The position numbers were made by a program, and so were the translations under genes. From assembly GCA_947594065.1 (NCBI GenBank), contig CANQDX010000011.1:1-40109 (forward strand): a DNA stretch of 40,109 nt, given 5' to 3'. This DNA comes from an uncultured Clostridia bacterium (lineage in GTDB: Bacteria; Bacillota; Clostridia; TANB77; CAG-508). Below the pieces are notes generated by a model. The model had not been told where the DNA came from. It saw only the letters and a program-made list of their open reading frames with translations, and ran no database searches. Below, piece by piece: positions 17,200 to 26,460 of this stretch. How positions within the stretch are numbered: the stretch's first letter is position 1; every line of letters begins with the position of its first letter.

Positions 17200-18960
17200 T
17201 TAATGTTGTTCCCTTAACTTTATATGCACTTCTCTTAGTTGCATTTCTGTAACTTCTGCGGGAGCACCCATTAATAAGTCTTGTGCTTTGCTGTTCATTG
17301 GGAATGCAATTACTTCACGAATACTTGCCTCATCTTGCATAAGCATTATCATTCTGTCTACTCCTGGTGCAATTCCTGCGTGTGGTGGAGCACCATAATG
17401 GAACGCATTAAATAATGCAGGAAACTTCTTTTCTATTGTTGATTTATCATATCCTGCTATTTCAAATGCTTTTACCATAATCTCTGGGTCGTGATTTCTA
17501 ACAGCTCCTGATGATAACTCAATACCATTACATACAATATCATATTGATAAGCTAAAATATCTAATGGATTTTTATTTTTCAAATCCTCTATACCGCCTT
17601 GTGGCATTGAAAATGGATTATGACAAAAGTCAATTTTTCCTTCTTCGTTTAATTCATACATTGGAAAATCTACAATCCAACAAAATCTATAAACATCTTT
17701 TTCTAATAAATCAAGTCTAACTGCTAGTTCTTGTCTTATCTTGCCTGCTAATGGCTCTACAACTCCAGAAACCTCAGCAATAAAGAAGATAGCATCACCC
17801 GGTTTTGTATTTGTGCTAGAAAGTAATTTTTCTTTTGATGCATCATCTATGAATTTCGCAATTGGGCCTTGTAATGTTCTATCTTCCAATACTTTAAGCC
17901 AAGCTAAACCTTTTGCACCACATTCAGTTATTGCAAAATCTACAATTCCATCATAGAATCTTCTTGGAACTTCTTGGGCATTTGGTAAAGTAATAGTTCT
18001 AACTATTTTTCCTTTAAATGCGTTAAATTCAACATTTTGGAATATATCTGTAACATCTTGAATAACAAGTGGGTTTCTTAAATCTGGCTTATCTGAACCA
18101 TATTTAAGTAAAGCATCTCTATAAGATATTCTTGGGAATGGATATTCTGCAACTTTTTTTCCTCCAAACTCTTCGAAGGTATTATACATTACTTTTTCCA
18201 TTACCTCGAAAACATCTTCTTGTGTTGCAAAAGCCATTTCCATATCTAATTGATAAAATTCGCCTGGTGCTCTATCTGCTCTTGCATCTTCATCTCTAAA
18301 ACAAGGAGCTATTTGAAAATATTTATCTATTCCAGAAACCATTAACAATTGTTTAAATTGTTGTGGAGCTTGAGGAAGTGCATAAAATTTTCCTGGATGC
18401 ACTCTACTAGGAACTAAATAATCTCTTGCGCCTTCTGGTGATGAACTAGTAAGCACCGGCGTTTGTACTTCAGTAAAACCTCTTTCAATCATTTGATTTC
18501 TTAAATATTGTAGTATTTTTGCTCTTAATAAAATATTATTTTTTAATTTTTCATTTCTTAAGTCTAAAAATCTGTATTGTAAACGTAAATCTTCTCTTAC
18601 TTCTTTATCGGAATTAATTTCAAATGGTAAATTCTTTAATCTTTTACCTAATATATCTATTTTACTTGCAACAACTTCCACTTCACCAGTTATAATGTTA
18701 GGATTAATTGTTTCATCGTCTCTTAAATCAACTTTTCCTTCTATGGAAACAGTTGATTCATTTGGTATTTTGGACGCCATATCAATTAAACCACTTTCAA
18801 CAGTAACTACTGCTTGTGTAATTCCGTATTGATCTCTTACATCAATAAATAGCAAGCCTCCTAAATCTCTAACAGTTTGTACCCATCCTGCTATTTTAAC
18901 TGTTTTGCCTACATCTTGTTTTGTTAACTCTCCACAATTATGTGTTCTGTAAATATTCAT
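17200..18960 (-). CDS. aspS: Aspartyl-tRNA synthetase
   Basis: 586 aa bacterial-type AspRS that charges tRNA with aspartate. The N-terminal OB-fold anticodon-binding domain (MNIYRTHNCGELTKQDVGKTVKIAGWVQTVRD) is followed by class II motifs: motif 2 as FRDEDARADRAPGEFYQLDME and motif 3 as GIAPGVDRMIMLM near the C-terminus. The bacterial GAD insertion (about 290-420) and GSDKPDLR are present. Length is normal for the family. Expression is controlled by the T-box leader directly upstream. Whether this enzyme also charges tRNA-Asn (non-discriminating form) cannot be decided from sequence alone, but the leader's apparent Asn specifier points that way. Confidence 0.97.
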   Translation of the reverse strand: MNIYRTHNCGELTKQDVGKTVKIAGWVQTVRDLGGLLFIDVRDQYGITQAVVTVESGLIDMASKIPNESTVSIEGKVDLRDDETINPNIITGEVEVVASKIDILGKRLKNLPFEINSDKEVREDLRLQYRFLDLRNEKLKNNILLRAKILQYLRNQMIERGFTEVQTPVLTSSSPEGARDYLVPSRVHPGKFYALPQAPQQFKQLLMVSGIDKYFQIAPCFRDEDARADRAPGEFYQLDMEMAFATQEDVFEVMEKVMYNTFEEFGGKKVAEYPFPRISYRDALLKYGSDKPDLRNPLVIQDVTDIFQNVEFNAFKGKIVRTITLPNAQEVPRRFYDGIVDFAITECGAKGLAWLKVLEDRTLQGPIAKFIDDASKEKLLSSTNTKPGDAIFFIAEVSGVVEPLAGKIRQELAVRLDLLEKDVYRFCWIVDFPMYELNEEGKIDFCHNPFSMPQGGIEDLKNKNPLDILAYQYDIVCNGIELSSGAVRNHDPEIMVKAFEIAGYDKSTIEKKFPALFNAFHYGAPPHAGIAPGVDRMIMLMQDEASIREVIAFPMNSKAQDLLMGAPAEVTEMQLREVHIKLREQH

Positions 18961-18984
18961 ACTTTTCTCTCCCTTTTTATTGCA

Positions 18985-19200
18985 TACAAAATCCCTGTAT
19001 GCTAATTTACATACAGGGACGAAATAATTTATCTATTCCGCGGTGCCACCCTATTTAAAAAATGTTCTAACATTTTTTCACTTTCTTATTTCAAAACTGC
19101 TCCAATGTGTTCGCGTAAACTCTGTTTATTTAAAATGCTTTCAGCCACGGCATTTATTCTCTAAAAACAACCTTTAGTTACTCCTCATCTTCATTGCAGT
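18985..19200 (-). promoter_or_regulatory. T-box riboswitch controlling aspS
   Basis: The minus strand carries the T-box sequence AGGGTGGCACCGCGG (19038-19052), then a terminator stem CCCTGTATG/CATACAGGG (18993-19018). Upstream is a Stem I with base pairing CAATG (19192-19196)/CATTG (19103-19107), the AGTA loop-E-like element (19179-19182), an AGAGA element, and an apical hairpin AAATGC/GCATTT. Uncharged tRNA should pair with the specifier and the TGGC of the T box to prevent termination. The 3' side of the specifier loop reads GCGAACA just before CATTG, so the codon is best read AAC (Asn), not the Asp codon GAC. Confidence 0.93.
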
Positions 19201-19218
19201 TATAAAATTATATTATCT

Positions 19219-19247
19219 ATTTTACATATTTTTTCCATAAAAGTCAA
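19219..19247 (-). promoter_or_regulatory. aspS leader promoter
   Basis: TTGACT (19242-19247), 17-bp spacer, TAAAAT (19219-19224) on the minus strand, about 25 bp before Stem I of the T-box. Confidence 0.75.
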
Positions 19248-19264
19248 GAAGTATGAAGAGAATT

Positions 19265-20539
19265 TTAAATTTTTAAATTTTTTCTGTTCCATCCTTCTTT
19301 ATTGGTTTGTCTTTCTCTTGCAATGGCAAGTGAGTCAGCTGGAACATCGTTTGTTATGGTTGAACCTGCTGCAACAAATGAATTTTTTCCTAGAGTAACT
19401 GGTGCTACTAAATTTACGTTAGAACCAATAAAACAATTATCACCTATAATGGTCTTGCTCTTATTAAATCCATCATAGTTGCACGTAATAGTTCCACATC
19501 CTACATTTGTTTTTGCTCCTATTTCACAATCTCCCATATAAGATAAATGTGGAATTTTAGCGCCTTCTCCTACAATTGCTTTTTTTAGTTCTACAAAGCT
19601 ACCTACTTTTACCTTATTTGCTAATCTGCATCCTTCTCTAATGTAGCTGTTTGGTCCTAATTCGCAGTCATTTCCAATAACCACATCATTTTTTATAGTA
19701 GTATTAGGATGAATTACAGTATCAGTTCCAATTTCTACATCGTCGTAAATATAAGTGTTGTCTATATCTTCTATTGTAACTCCGTTTTGCATATGATATT
19801 GATTAATTCGCAATTTAAGAACTTTTGTTAAAAGCTCTAATTGCATTTTATCATTAACACCTAAAATTTCGGTATTGTCTTCTACAATAACTGCTCCTGT
19901 TTTTAGCCCTTTTTCATTCATAATTCTAACTACATCTGGCAAATAATATTCTTTTTGAGCATTATTAGGCTTTATTTCTTTTAATGCTTTTATTAATTCT
20001 TGTATATCGAAACAATAAATACCACTATTTATTTCTTGAATTTCTTTTTGTGTTTCTGTTGCATCCTTTTCTTCTACAATTCCTTTAATATTTCCACCAA
20101 TATCTCTTACAATTCTACCATACCCAGTTGGGTTATTGTATATTGCTGTAAGAACTGTAGCATATTCTTTGTTCTCAATGCTTTTTTGAATTAAATTTTT
20201 GATAGTTTCTGGTCTTAGTATTGGAACATCTCCACATAAAACTACTACTTTGCCTTCTTTACCTTTTAAATAGTTTTCTGCTTGCATAACAGCGTGACCT
20301 GTGCCTAGCATTTCTTCTTGATAAGCATATTTTACACTATCTCCTAATACCAATTGTACTTGCTCTTTTTTGTAGCCTACAACTGTTATTACTTCATCTA
20401 CGCCAGATTTCTGAGCTGTTTCTACAACTCTTTTTACTAACTCTTTTCCATATATTTTATGTACTAATTTTGATTTATCAGATTTCATTCTTGTGCCTTT
20501 TCCGGCAGCTAGAACTAATGCAATCACATTTTGTTTCAT
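19265..20539 (-). CDS. glmU: Bifunctional GlmU: GlcN-1-P acetyltransferase and GlcNAc-1-P uridyltransferase
   Basis: 424 aa. It makes UDP-N-acetylglucosamine for the wall in two steps. The N-terminal pyrophosphorylase domain has LAAGKGTRMKS, the GTGHAV region (EEMLGTGHAVMQA), CGDVPIL, GYGRIVR and EINSGIY. The C-terminal left-handed beta-helix has the acetyltransferase residues in HLSYMGDCEIG and GTITCNYDGFNK. It is about 30 residues shorter than the usual ~456 aa: between LGPNSYI (about 295) and VKVGSFVELKK one to two helix coils are missing compared with Bacillus. The active-site segments are retained, so activity is likely. Confidence 0.92.
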   Translation of the reverse strand: MKQNVIALVLAAGKGTRMKSDKSKLVHKIYGKELVKRVVETAQKSGVDEVITVVGYKKEQVQLVLGDSVKYAYQEEMLGTGHAVMQAENYLKGKEGKVVVLCGDVPILRPETIKNLIQKSIENKEYATVLTAIYNNPTGYGRIVRDIGGNIKGIVEEKDATETQKEIQEINSGIYCFDIQELIKALKEIKPNNAQKEYYLPDVVRIMNEKGLKTGAVIVEDNTEILGVNDKMQLELLTKVLKLRINQYHMQNGVTIEDIDNTYIYDDVEIGTDTVIHPNTTIKNDVVIGNDCELGPNSYIREGCRLANKVKVGSFVELKKAIVGEGAKIPHLSYMGDCEIGAKTNVGCGTITCNYDGFNKSKTIIGDNCFIGSNVNLVAPVTLGKNSFVAAGSTITNDVPADSLAIARERQTNKEGWNRKNLKI

Positions 20540-20587
20540 TTTCTATCATTCCTTTCTATTGTAATAACTTTTCGCTTTAACGAATAT

Positions 20588-20616
20588 TATAATACCACAT
20601 TTACTTTTTGTTTGCA
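20588..20616 (-). promoter_or_regulatory. Candidate glmU promoter
   Basis: TTGCAA, 17 bp, TATTAT on the minus strand, about 50-75 bp upstream of the glmU ATG. Coordinates are approximate. Confidence 0.45.
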
Positions 20617-20682
20617 ATATTTTAAAAAGTAATTGCGTTCTAACTATTTTATTCAATTTTAAAATATTTGTGAATTTTTTTG

Positions 20683-20710
20683 TAATATTAGGAATGTTAA
20701 GTCATATAAA
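20683..20710 (+). promoter_or_regulatory. Candidate SigE-type promoter for spoIVA
   Basis: TAATATT (20683-20689), 13-bp spacer, CATATAAA (20703-20710) resembles the SigE pattern KMATATT-N13/15-CATACAHT. spoIVA is a SigE gene in model spore formers, which supports the assignment. Confidence 0.5.
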
Positions 20711-20755
20711 TTAATAAAGTTTATTGTACAAACATTTTTAAGGAGGGTAATTTTA

Positions 20756-22234
20756 ATGGACAATTTACATTTATATCAAGATATACAGGCTCGTACAAAT
20801 GGTGATATTTATATTGGGGTTGTTGGCCCTGTTAGAACTGGTAAATCTACTTTTATAAAAAGATTTATGGATTTATTAGTTATTCCTAATATTAATAATG
20901 AATATAAAAGAGAAAGAGCAAAAGATGAGCTTCCACAAAGTGCCGCAGGAAGAACAATAATGACAACCGAGCCAAAGTTTGTTCCTAATGAGGCAATTGA
21001 AATTACAATTGGTGATAATTTAAAATTAAAAACTCGTTTAGTAGATTGTGTTGGCTATTTAGTAAACAATGCGATTGGATATTTAGAGGATGATGTTCCA
21101 AGAATGGTAAGAACGCCTTGGTCTGAGGATGAAATACCTTTTGAAACTGCAGCTGAAATAGGCACAAGGAAGGTTATTCAAGAGCATTCTACAATAGGAT
21201 TGCTTGTAACAACTGATGGAAGTATTACAGATATACCTCGTGAAGATTACATAGATGCAGAAGAAAGGGTTGTAAGAGAGCTAAAGGAATTGAATAAGCC
21301 TTTTGCAATATTACTAAATTCTAATTCACCTTACTCTGAATATACTAGAAATTTAGCAGATGAATTGGAAGAAAAATATGATGCTCCTGTTATAGCAGCA
21401 GACTGTTCTAATCTAGAAATTGAAGATATTAATAATGTTTTTAGTAGAGTTTTATATGAATTTCCAATTGAACAAATTAATATTAATTTTCCTAGATGGG
21501 TTGATACTTTAGATAATTCTCATTGGTTAAAAACTTCTTTATATTCTAATATTATGAATTCCTTTAACAATATTTCTGAGTTAAAAGAAGTTGATGAAGC
21601 TGTAAGCAATCTACAAAATAGTGATGTTATTGAAAAGTGCTCTGCAGATGATATTAATTTAGGAAATGGTAATGTTAATATTAATATTACTTTGAAAGAT
21701 AATTTGTTTTATCAGGTATTAACAGAAGTTACAGGCGTTAATGTGGCAAATGAAGGAGATTTATTTACTACAATGTCTACATTAGCTTCTACAAAAAAGG
21801 AATATGATAAAATTTCTTATGCTTTAAATGAAGTAAAGCAAAAAGGATATGGAATTGTTACACCATCCATCGAAGAACTAATTTTAGATGAGCCAGAAAT
21901 AGTAAAACAAGGTTCTAAATTTGGTGTTAAGTTAAAGGCACGCGCCCCATCAATCCACTTGATTAGAGCGGACATTGAAACAGAGGTATCTCCTATTGTA
22001 GGTTCTGAAAAACAGTCTGAAGAATTGGTAAATTATTTACTTTCTGAATTTGAAAGTGATCCAATTAAAATTTGGGAATCTAATATTTTTGGAAAAAATT
22101 TGCACGAACTTGTAAATGAAGGATTGCAGAATAAACTTTCTAAAATGCCAGAAGATGCGCAGATGAAACTTCAAGAAACGCTTCAAAGAATTATTAATGA
22201 AGGCAGTGGCGGATTAATTTGTATTATACTTTAA
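20756..22234 (+). CDS. spoIVA: Stage IV sporulation protein A, coat morphogenetic ATPase
   Basis: 492 aa, the normal length. SpoIVA is made in the mother cell, hydrolyses ATP and polymerises on the forespore surface as the base of the coat. The opening NLHLYQDIQARTNGDIYIGVVGPVRTGKSTF contains the Walker A loop GPVRTGKST (24-32). The P-loop GTPase-like domain continues with RLVDCVGYLV and a GTDGSI-like segment (LVTTDGSITD). The C-terminus ends GGLICIIL, close to the conserved hydrophobic tail that binds SpoVM and the membrane in Bacillus. AAGGAGG precedes the ATG. It is followed by a terminator and then the gerA-type operon. Confidence 0.97.
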   Translation: MDNLHLYQDIQARTNGDIYIGVVGPVRTGKSTFIKRFMDLLVIPNINNEYKRERAKDELPQSAAGRTIMTTEPKFVPNEAIEITIGDNLKLKTRLVDCVGYLVNNAIGYLEDDVPRMVRTPWSEDEIPFETAAEIGTRKVIQEHSTIGLLVTTDGSITDIPREDYIDAEERVVRELKELNKPFAILLNSNSPYSEYTRNLADELEEKYDAPVIAADCSNLEIEDINNVFSRVLYEFPIEQININFPRWVDTLDNSHWLKTSLYSNIMNSFNNISELKEVDEAVSNLQNSDVIEKCSADDINLGNGNVNINITLKDNLFYQVLTEVTGVNVANEGDLFTTMSTLASTKKEYDKISYALNEVKQKGYGIVTPSIEELILDEPEIVKQGSKFGVKLKARAPSIHLIRADIETEVSPIVGSEKQSEELVNYLLSEFESDPIKIWESNIFGKNLHELVNEGLQNKLSKMPEDAQMKLQETLQRIINEGSGGLICIIL

Positions 22235-22242
22235 AATTTTGA

Positions 22243-22275
22243 AAATATGTATTTTTATTAAATACATATTTTTCT
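22243..22275 (+). terminator. spoIVA terminator
   Basis: AAATATGTATTT and AAATACATATTT pair around a short loop, followed by a T-rich stretch. Confidence 0.8.
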
Positions 22276-22323
22276 TATTTTTGAAAATAATATCTATAAA
22301 TTTAAAATTTTGGAGATTATTTT

Positions 22324-24009
22324 ATGAATAAGTTAATAAATAGCATTGTAAATGCTTTTAAATATACACCGCCAAATAAATATAGCTTTGATTTATCAAT
22401 GAACAATATGCAAAATTCTGAAAATTCCATCTCTCCGCTAGAAGATTTATCTCAAAGTGTTTATCCAAGTGTAGAGGTAAATTTAGAATACATTAAGGTA
22501 AAGTTTAATAGTTTAATTAACAGTGATATTAAAATTAGAGAATTCGATTTAAGAGCGAGAAATAAACTATATAAGGCTTTTATTGTCTATATTGATGGGA
22601 TGAGCGATTCTAAAAATATTAGTAGATTCATTTTACATCCACTAATGCTAAAAAGTAGAGCTAATACTTCTGATACTGATGAAGAAATTGTTAGCTCTGC
22701 AATTGCAAGCAATATTACTGTTAAAAAGGTTAAAAAGTTTAATTTAGTAAATTATATTAATGCTTGTTTAATTCCTTACAATGATGTTACTCAATCTAAA
22801 AGTTTTGATAAAGTTATTTCTTCTGTTACAATGGGAAATTGTGCGTTATTTATAGATACTATTGACACTTGTTTTATTTGTGATGTAAAAGGATTTGAAA
22901 AAAGGAGCATTGATTCTCCTACAAATGAAACAGTTATTAGAGGTTCACAAGAGGCTTTTGTTGAAAATTTGAGGACAAACACTTCTATGTTAAGAAGAAT
23001 TGTTAATAATGAAAATTTAATAATTGAAAATACCACAGTTGGAGCTGTTAGTAAAACAGGTTGTGCTATTTGTTATATTAAAAATATCACCAATGATGAC
23101 TTAATTGCTGAAGTAAAATATAGAATTAATAATTTGAATATAGATTATATTATTTCTTCTGGTCAACTTGAAGAATTAATTAAAGAACATTCTAAGAATT
23201 CTCTTCCAGAAACATTATTAACAGAAAGACCAGATACGTCTGCAACAGCCCTATTAGAAGGTAAAGTTGTTATTATTGTAAATGGTACTCCAATGGCTTT
23301 AATTGTTCCTTGTAGCTTTTTCGATTTACTAGCGTCACCAGAGGACAGAAATATTAATTCTTCATTTGCAAATTTCCTAAAAATAATTCGTTTAATTGCT
23401 GGAATTATTAGTGTGCTTTTACCTGGATTATATGTTGCAATTACTAACTTTCACGAAGAATTAATTCCAACAGAATTACTGTTTTCAATCATTTCCTCTA
23501 GACAAGCTGTTCCTTTTTCAGTAGAACTGGAAATTATTTTAATGGAAATTGCATTTGAATTAATTCACGAAGCAGGAATAAGAGTTCCTTCTCCAATTGG
23601 TTCTACAATGGGCATTGTAGGTGCTTTAGTTTTAGGTGATGCTGCTGTCAGTGCAAGTATTGTTAGTCCAATTTCTATTATAATTGTTGCTATAACAGGT
23701 CTTGCTTCTTTTGCAATTCCTAACTATTCACTAGAATTTCATTTTAGAATATTGCGATTTATATTTATTTTCTTAGGAACTGTATTTGGATTTTTAGGTA
23801 TTGGTGTTGGCATTTTCTTGTATTTAGGAATTCTTTCTAATTTCTCTTCTTTCGGAACATCCTATTTATCGCCTTATGTTCCTTGTTATGACGTAAATGA
23901 TAATGGATATTTCTTGGTTCCAATGTGGAAAAGAGAAAAAAGAGAAGATGCATTAAATACAAAAAGAAGTAATAAACAAGCTAATATTAGTATGCAATGG
24001 AAACAATAA
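22324..24009 (+). CDS. gerAA: Spore germination receptor A subunit (GerAA/GerKA family)
   Basis: 561 aa. This is the A subunit of a nutrient germinant receptor in the spore inner membrane. The N-terminal ~320 residues are soluble, with the family segment CALFIDTIDTCFICDVKGFEKRSIDSPTNETVIRGSQEAFVE. The C-terminal half has membrane helices (IIRLIAGIISVLLPGLYVAI, IVGALVLGDAAVSASIVSPISIIIVAITGLASFAI, FIFIFLGTVFGFLGIGVGIFLYLGIL). HEAGIRVPSPIGSTMGIVGALVLGDAAV is the most conserved stretch. TGGAG precedes the ATG. It opens a four-gene operon with gerAB, gerAC and a small membrane protein. The germinant cannot be predicted. Confidence 0.93.
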   Translation: MNKLINSIVNAFKYTPPNKYSFDLSMNNMQNSENSISPLEDLSQSVYPSVEVNLEYIKVKFNSLINSDIKIREFDLRARNKLYKAFIVYIDGMSDSKNISRFILHPLMLKSRANTSDTDEEIVSSAIASNITVKKVKKFNLVNYINACLIPYNDVTQSKSFDKVISSVTMGNCALFIDTIDTCFICDVKGFEKRSIDSPTNETVIRGSQEAFVENLRTNTSMLRRIVNNENLIIENTTVGAVSKTGCAICYIKNITNDDLIAEVKYRINNLNIDYIISSGQLEELIKEHSKNSLPETLLTERPDTSATALLEGKVVIIVNGTPMALIVPCSFFDLLASPEDRNINSSFANFLKIIRLIAGIISVLLPGLYVAITNFHEELIPTELLFSIISSRQAVPFSVELEIILMEIAFELIHEAGIRVPSPIGSTMGIVGALVLGDAAVSASIVSPISIIIVAITGLASFAIPNYSLEFHFRILRFIFIFLGTVFGFLGIGVGIFLYLGILSNFSSFGTSYLSPYVPCYDVNDNGYFLVPMWKREKREDALNTKRSNKQANISMQWKQ

Positions 24010-24027
24010 AAAGAAAGGAAGATTTTA

Positions 24028-25128
24028 ATGGAGAGTAATACAAAAATTGGTTTTTCAGAAGCAGTATGTGTGCTATTAATTGTTGTTATTTCACACTTAA
24101 TATTAACTGTTCCTAAAATTATATTGCATAATCAAGGCTCTAGCAGTGCCTTAAATATTATTTATATTACTTTAATTGCTTTATTAATTACTTTTATATT
24201 AAGCTTATTATATAAAAAGTTTAAAGGTAAAGATATTTTAGATTTATCTGGTTATTTATTAGGTAGCAAGTTTCAATTTTTAATAGGCATTATGTACATT
24301 GCATTTTTTCTATTTACTTGTTCCCTACTACTTAGAAATACAGCAGAAAATCTAAAAACAATGTATTTTCAAAGCACACCTATTCCATATATTCTTTTCT
24401 TTATTTTGTTGGTTGTTGGATTTATGAATAGATATAGCCTAAAAAGTGTTATTAAATGTAACTTAATTGTTGTTCCAATGGTTGTATTAGCTTTACTTGT
24501 TTTGTTTATTCTTAGTTTTAATAGCTTCACACTAGAAAGAATTTTTCCAATACTTGGATATGGTTCAGGAAATACTTTTGTTAATGGAATAGGAAATATA
24601 TTTGTATTTGGGAATATGGTATTTCTTTTCTTTTTAATGCCAATTTTAAAAGACTATTATCAATTTAATAAAATAGCTTACACCTCTGTAATTACATCTG
24701 GTATATTTGTTTTTTTAACCATCTTTGCCCTTCTTCTGATGTTTCCATTAGACATCTCATCCAATTCAAATTTACCAATGTATTTACAAACCAGAAAAAT
24801 TACACTTGGTGAATTTATACAAAGAGTAGATGCGTTTTTCATATTAATATGGATTATAAGCCTATTATCATATTTAAGTATTGTAATGAGTTTTATTTTA
24901 TCTACATTTAAAAAAATAACTAATATTCAAAACAAGACTTTTGTATCTTATTCATTTGTTGCTATCTTATTTGGAATTAGTTTATTATATAAGAATGTAA
25001 TACAAATTAGACAGCTAGATGCTAATTTGTACAAGTATATTTCTCTTTTTTTTACATTTGGTATAAGCTTTCTTATTCTACTTTTATGTAATATAAAGCA
25101 CAAAATTAGGGAAAAGAAAAAAATTTAA
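24028..25128 (+). CDS. gerAB: Spore germination receptor B subunit (GerAB family)
   Basis: 366 aa, about ten membrane helices throughout (for example AVCVLLIVVISHLILTVPKII, FLIGIMYIAFFLFTCSLLLRN, LIVVPMVVLALLVLFILSF, IFVFGNMVFLFFLMPIL). This matches the APC-superfamily fold of GerAB, the subunit that binds the germinant in the spore inner membrane. It follows gerAA by 18 bp with an AAAGGAAG ribosome site and precedes gerAC by 22 bp. Family membership is clear from topology, length and gene order; ligand specificity is not predictable. Confidence 0.9.
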   Translation: MESNTKIGFSEAVCVLLIVVISHLILTVPKIILHNQGSSSALNIIYITLIALLITFILSLLYKKFKGKDILDLSGYLLGSKFQFLIGIMYIAFFLFTCSLLLRNTAENLKTMYFQSTPIPYILFFILLVVGFMNRYSLKSVIKCNLIVVPMVVLALLVLFILSFNSFTLERIFPILGYGSGNTFVNGIGNIFVFGNMVFLFFLMPILKDYYQFNKIAYTSVITSGIFVFLTIFALLLMFPLDISSNSNLPMYLQTRKITLGEFIQRVDAFFILIWIISLLSYLSIVMSFILSTFKKITNIQNKTFVSYSFVAILFGISLLYKNVIQIRQLDANLYKYISLFFTFGISFLILLLCNIKHKIREKKKI

Positions 25129-25150
25129 TTTTTCGTGAAAGGATTGAAAT

Positions 25151-26449
25151 ATGAAACGAACACCTAGAAATTTACTAATTATTATTGTTGTTTTATCTTT
25201 ATTAATTTCTTTGGGTAATTACGTAAATAGTAGTAAAAATCTCGATGATTTAGCATATGTAATGGCAATTGCATTTGATGTTGGTACTTCTGGGAAATAC
25301 AAAATAAGTCTTCAACTATCTACAATTGAATCAAGTGCTTCAGAATCTATGTCAAGTTCTTCAAGCAGTAGTGGTGGCAGTAGTGGCGGTGGTGAAAGCT
25401 CTGGAGGCGGAGGTTCTTCGGAGCAGCAAACTCAACAATATGTAATTAATACAATGGATTGTGAAACATTAGATATGGCTATTAACATTGCAAATGCATT
25501 TACAAATAAAGACATTAGCTTATCTCATTGCAAAATATTAGTTATTTCAGAAAAATTAGCTCAGCAAGGTGTTCAGGAAATTGTAAATTCATTAATTAAT
25601 AAAGTAGAACTTAGACCAGACTGCAATATTATTATTGCTAAAACTCCAAGTGGAGAATTTACAGAAGATTCTGAACCGAAATTAGAGGAGCTTATTTCTA
25701 AATATTATGATGTTGCTTCAAATAATGAAACTGGAATTGGCTATACTAAAGGAGTTAAGCTAAGTGATTTTTATTCTAATATGAATGATTACTTTTTTGA
25801 GCCATACGCTTCACTTGGTACAGTAAGTAATCCTAAAAAGAATACAAATAATAATAAAGATGATCTTAGCCTTAATACACAATCTAAAAGTTTTAGCAGT
25901 AACACACCAGAACCAGCTATTGAGTCTATGGGATTAGCAGTTTTTAAGAGAGATAAATTGGTTGGAACATTAACAGGAATAGAAACAATGTGTCATCTTT
26001 TAATTACAAACGAATTAAAGTATTGTGATTTTAATATACCAAGTCCTATTAATGCTGATAGAACAATTGATTTATACATTTCCAATTTAAAGAATTCAAA
26101 AATAGATGTTAAAATAATAAATGGCTCCCCTTTTGTTAGTTCAAAATTTGATGTTTCCATTAAAGTTTTATCTTTAAATGACGACACACTTACCCTAACA
26201 GAAGATGTTTTAAATAAGCTAGAAGACGCAACTACAATATATTTATCGGAACAAATTTATAATTATTATGATAAAACTGCAAAAGAACTTAATTCTGATA
26301 TAAGTGGCATTGGCAGATTCGCTGCCAAAAACTTTAGAACAATAGATGAATGGGAAAAATATAACTGGGCTGAAAATTATAAAAATTGTACTTTTAAAGT
26401 AGATGTTAAAACAAATATTAAATCTGGGCACTTGTTAACTAGCGAATAA
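25151..26449 (+). CDS. gerAC: Spore germination receptor C subunit (GerAC family) without lipobox cysteine
   Basis: 432 aa. GerAC subunits are normally lipoproteins on the outer face of the spore inner membrane. Here the N-terminal helix (LLIIIVVLSLLISLG) is followed by NYVNSSKNLDDLAYVMAIAFDV. The alignment position of the usual lipobox Gly-Cys holds Gly-Asn, and there is no Cys near it, so lipidation is not expected and the helix may stay as an anchor. A Ser/Gly-rich low-complexity insertion (about 60-95) interrupts domain 1. The remainder (CKILVISEKLAQQGVQEIVN ... LRPDCNIIIAKT, and ESMGLAVFKRDKLVGTLTG) is typical. Gene order supports function with gerAA and gerAB. Confidence 0.9.
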   Translation: MKRTPRNLLIIIVVLSLLISLGNYVNSSKNLDDLAYVMAIAFDVGTSGKYKISLQLSTIESSASESMSSSSSSSGGSSGGGESSGGGGSSEQQTQQYVINTMDCETLDMAINIANAFTNKDISLSHCKILVISEKLAQQGVQEIVNSLINKVELRPDCNIIIAKTPSGEFTEDSEPKLEELISKYYDVASNNETGIGYTKGVKLSDFYSNMNDYFFEPYASLGTVSNPKKNTNNNKDDLSLNTQSKSFSSNTPEPAIESMGLAVFKRDKLVGTLTGIETMCHLLITNELKYCDFNIPSPINADRTIDLYISNLKNSKIDVKIINGSPFVSSKFDVSIKVLSLNDDTLTLTEDVLNKLEDATTIYLSEQIYNYYDKTAKELNSDISGIGRFAAKNFRTIDEWEKYNWAENYKNCTFKVDVKTNIKSGHLLTSE

Positions 26450-26460
26450 AAGGAGGTTCT

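Noticed and set aside
18985-19200. A small ORF or tRNA in the 303-bp gap upstream of aspS
   Set aside because: The conserved T-box sequence, Stem I elements and terminator account for the region. No tRNA, rRNA or tmRNA gene was recognised anywhere in the window.
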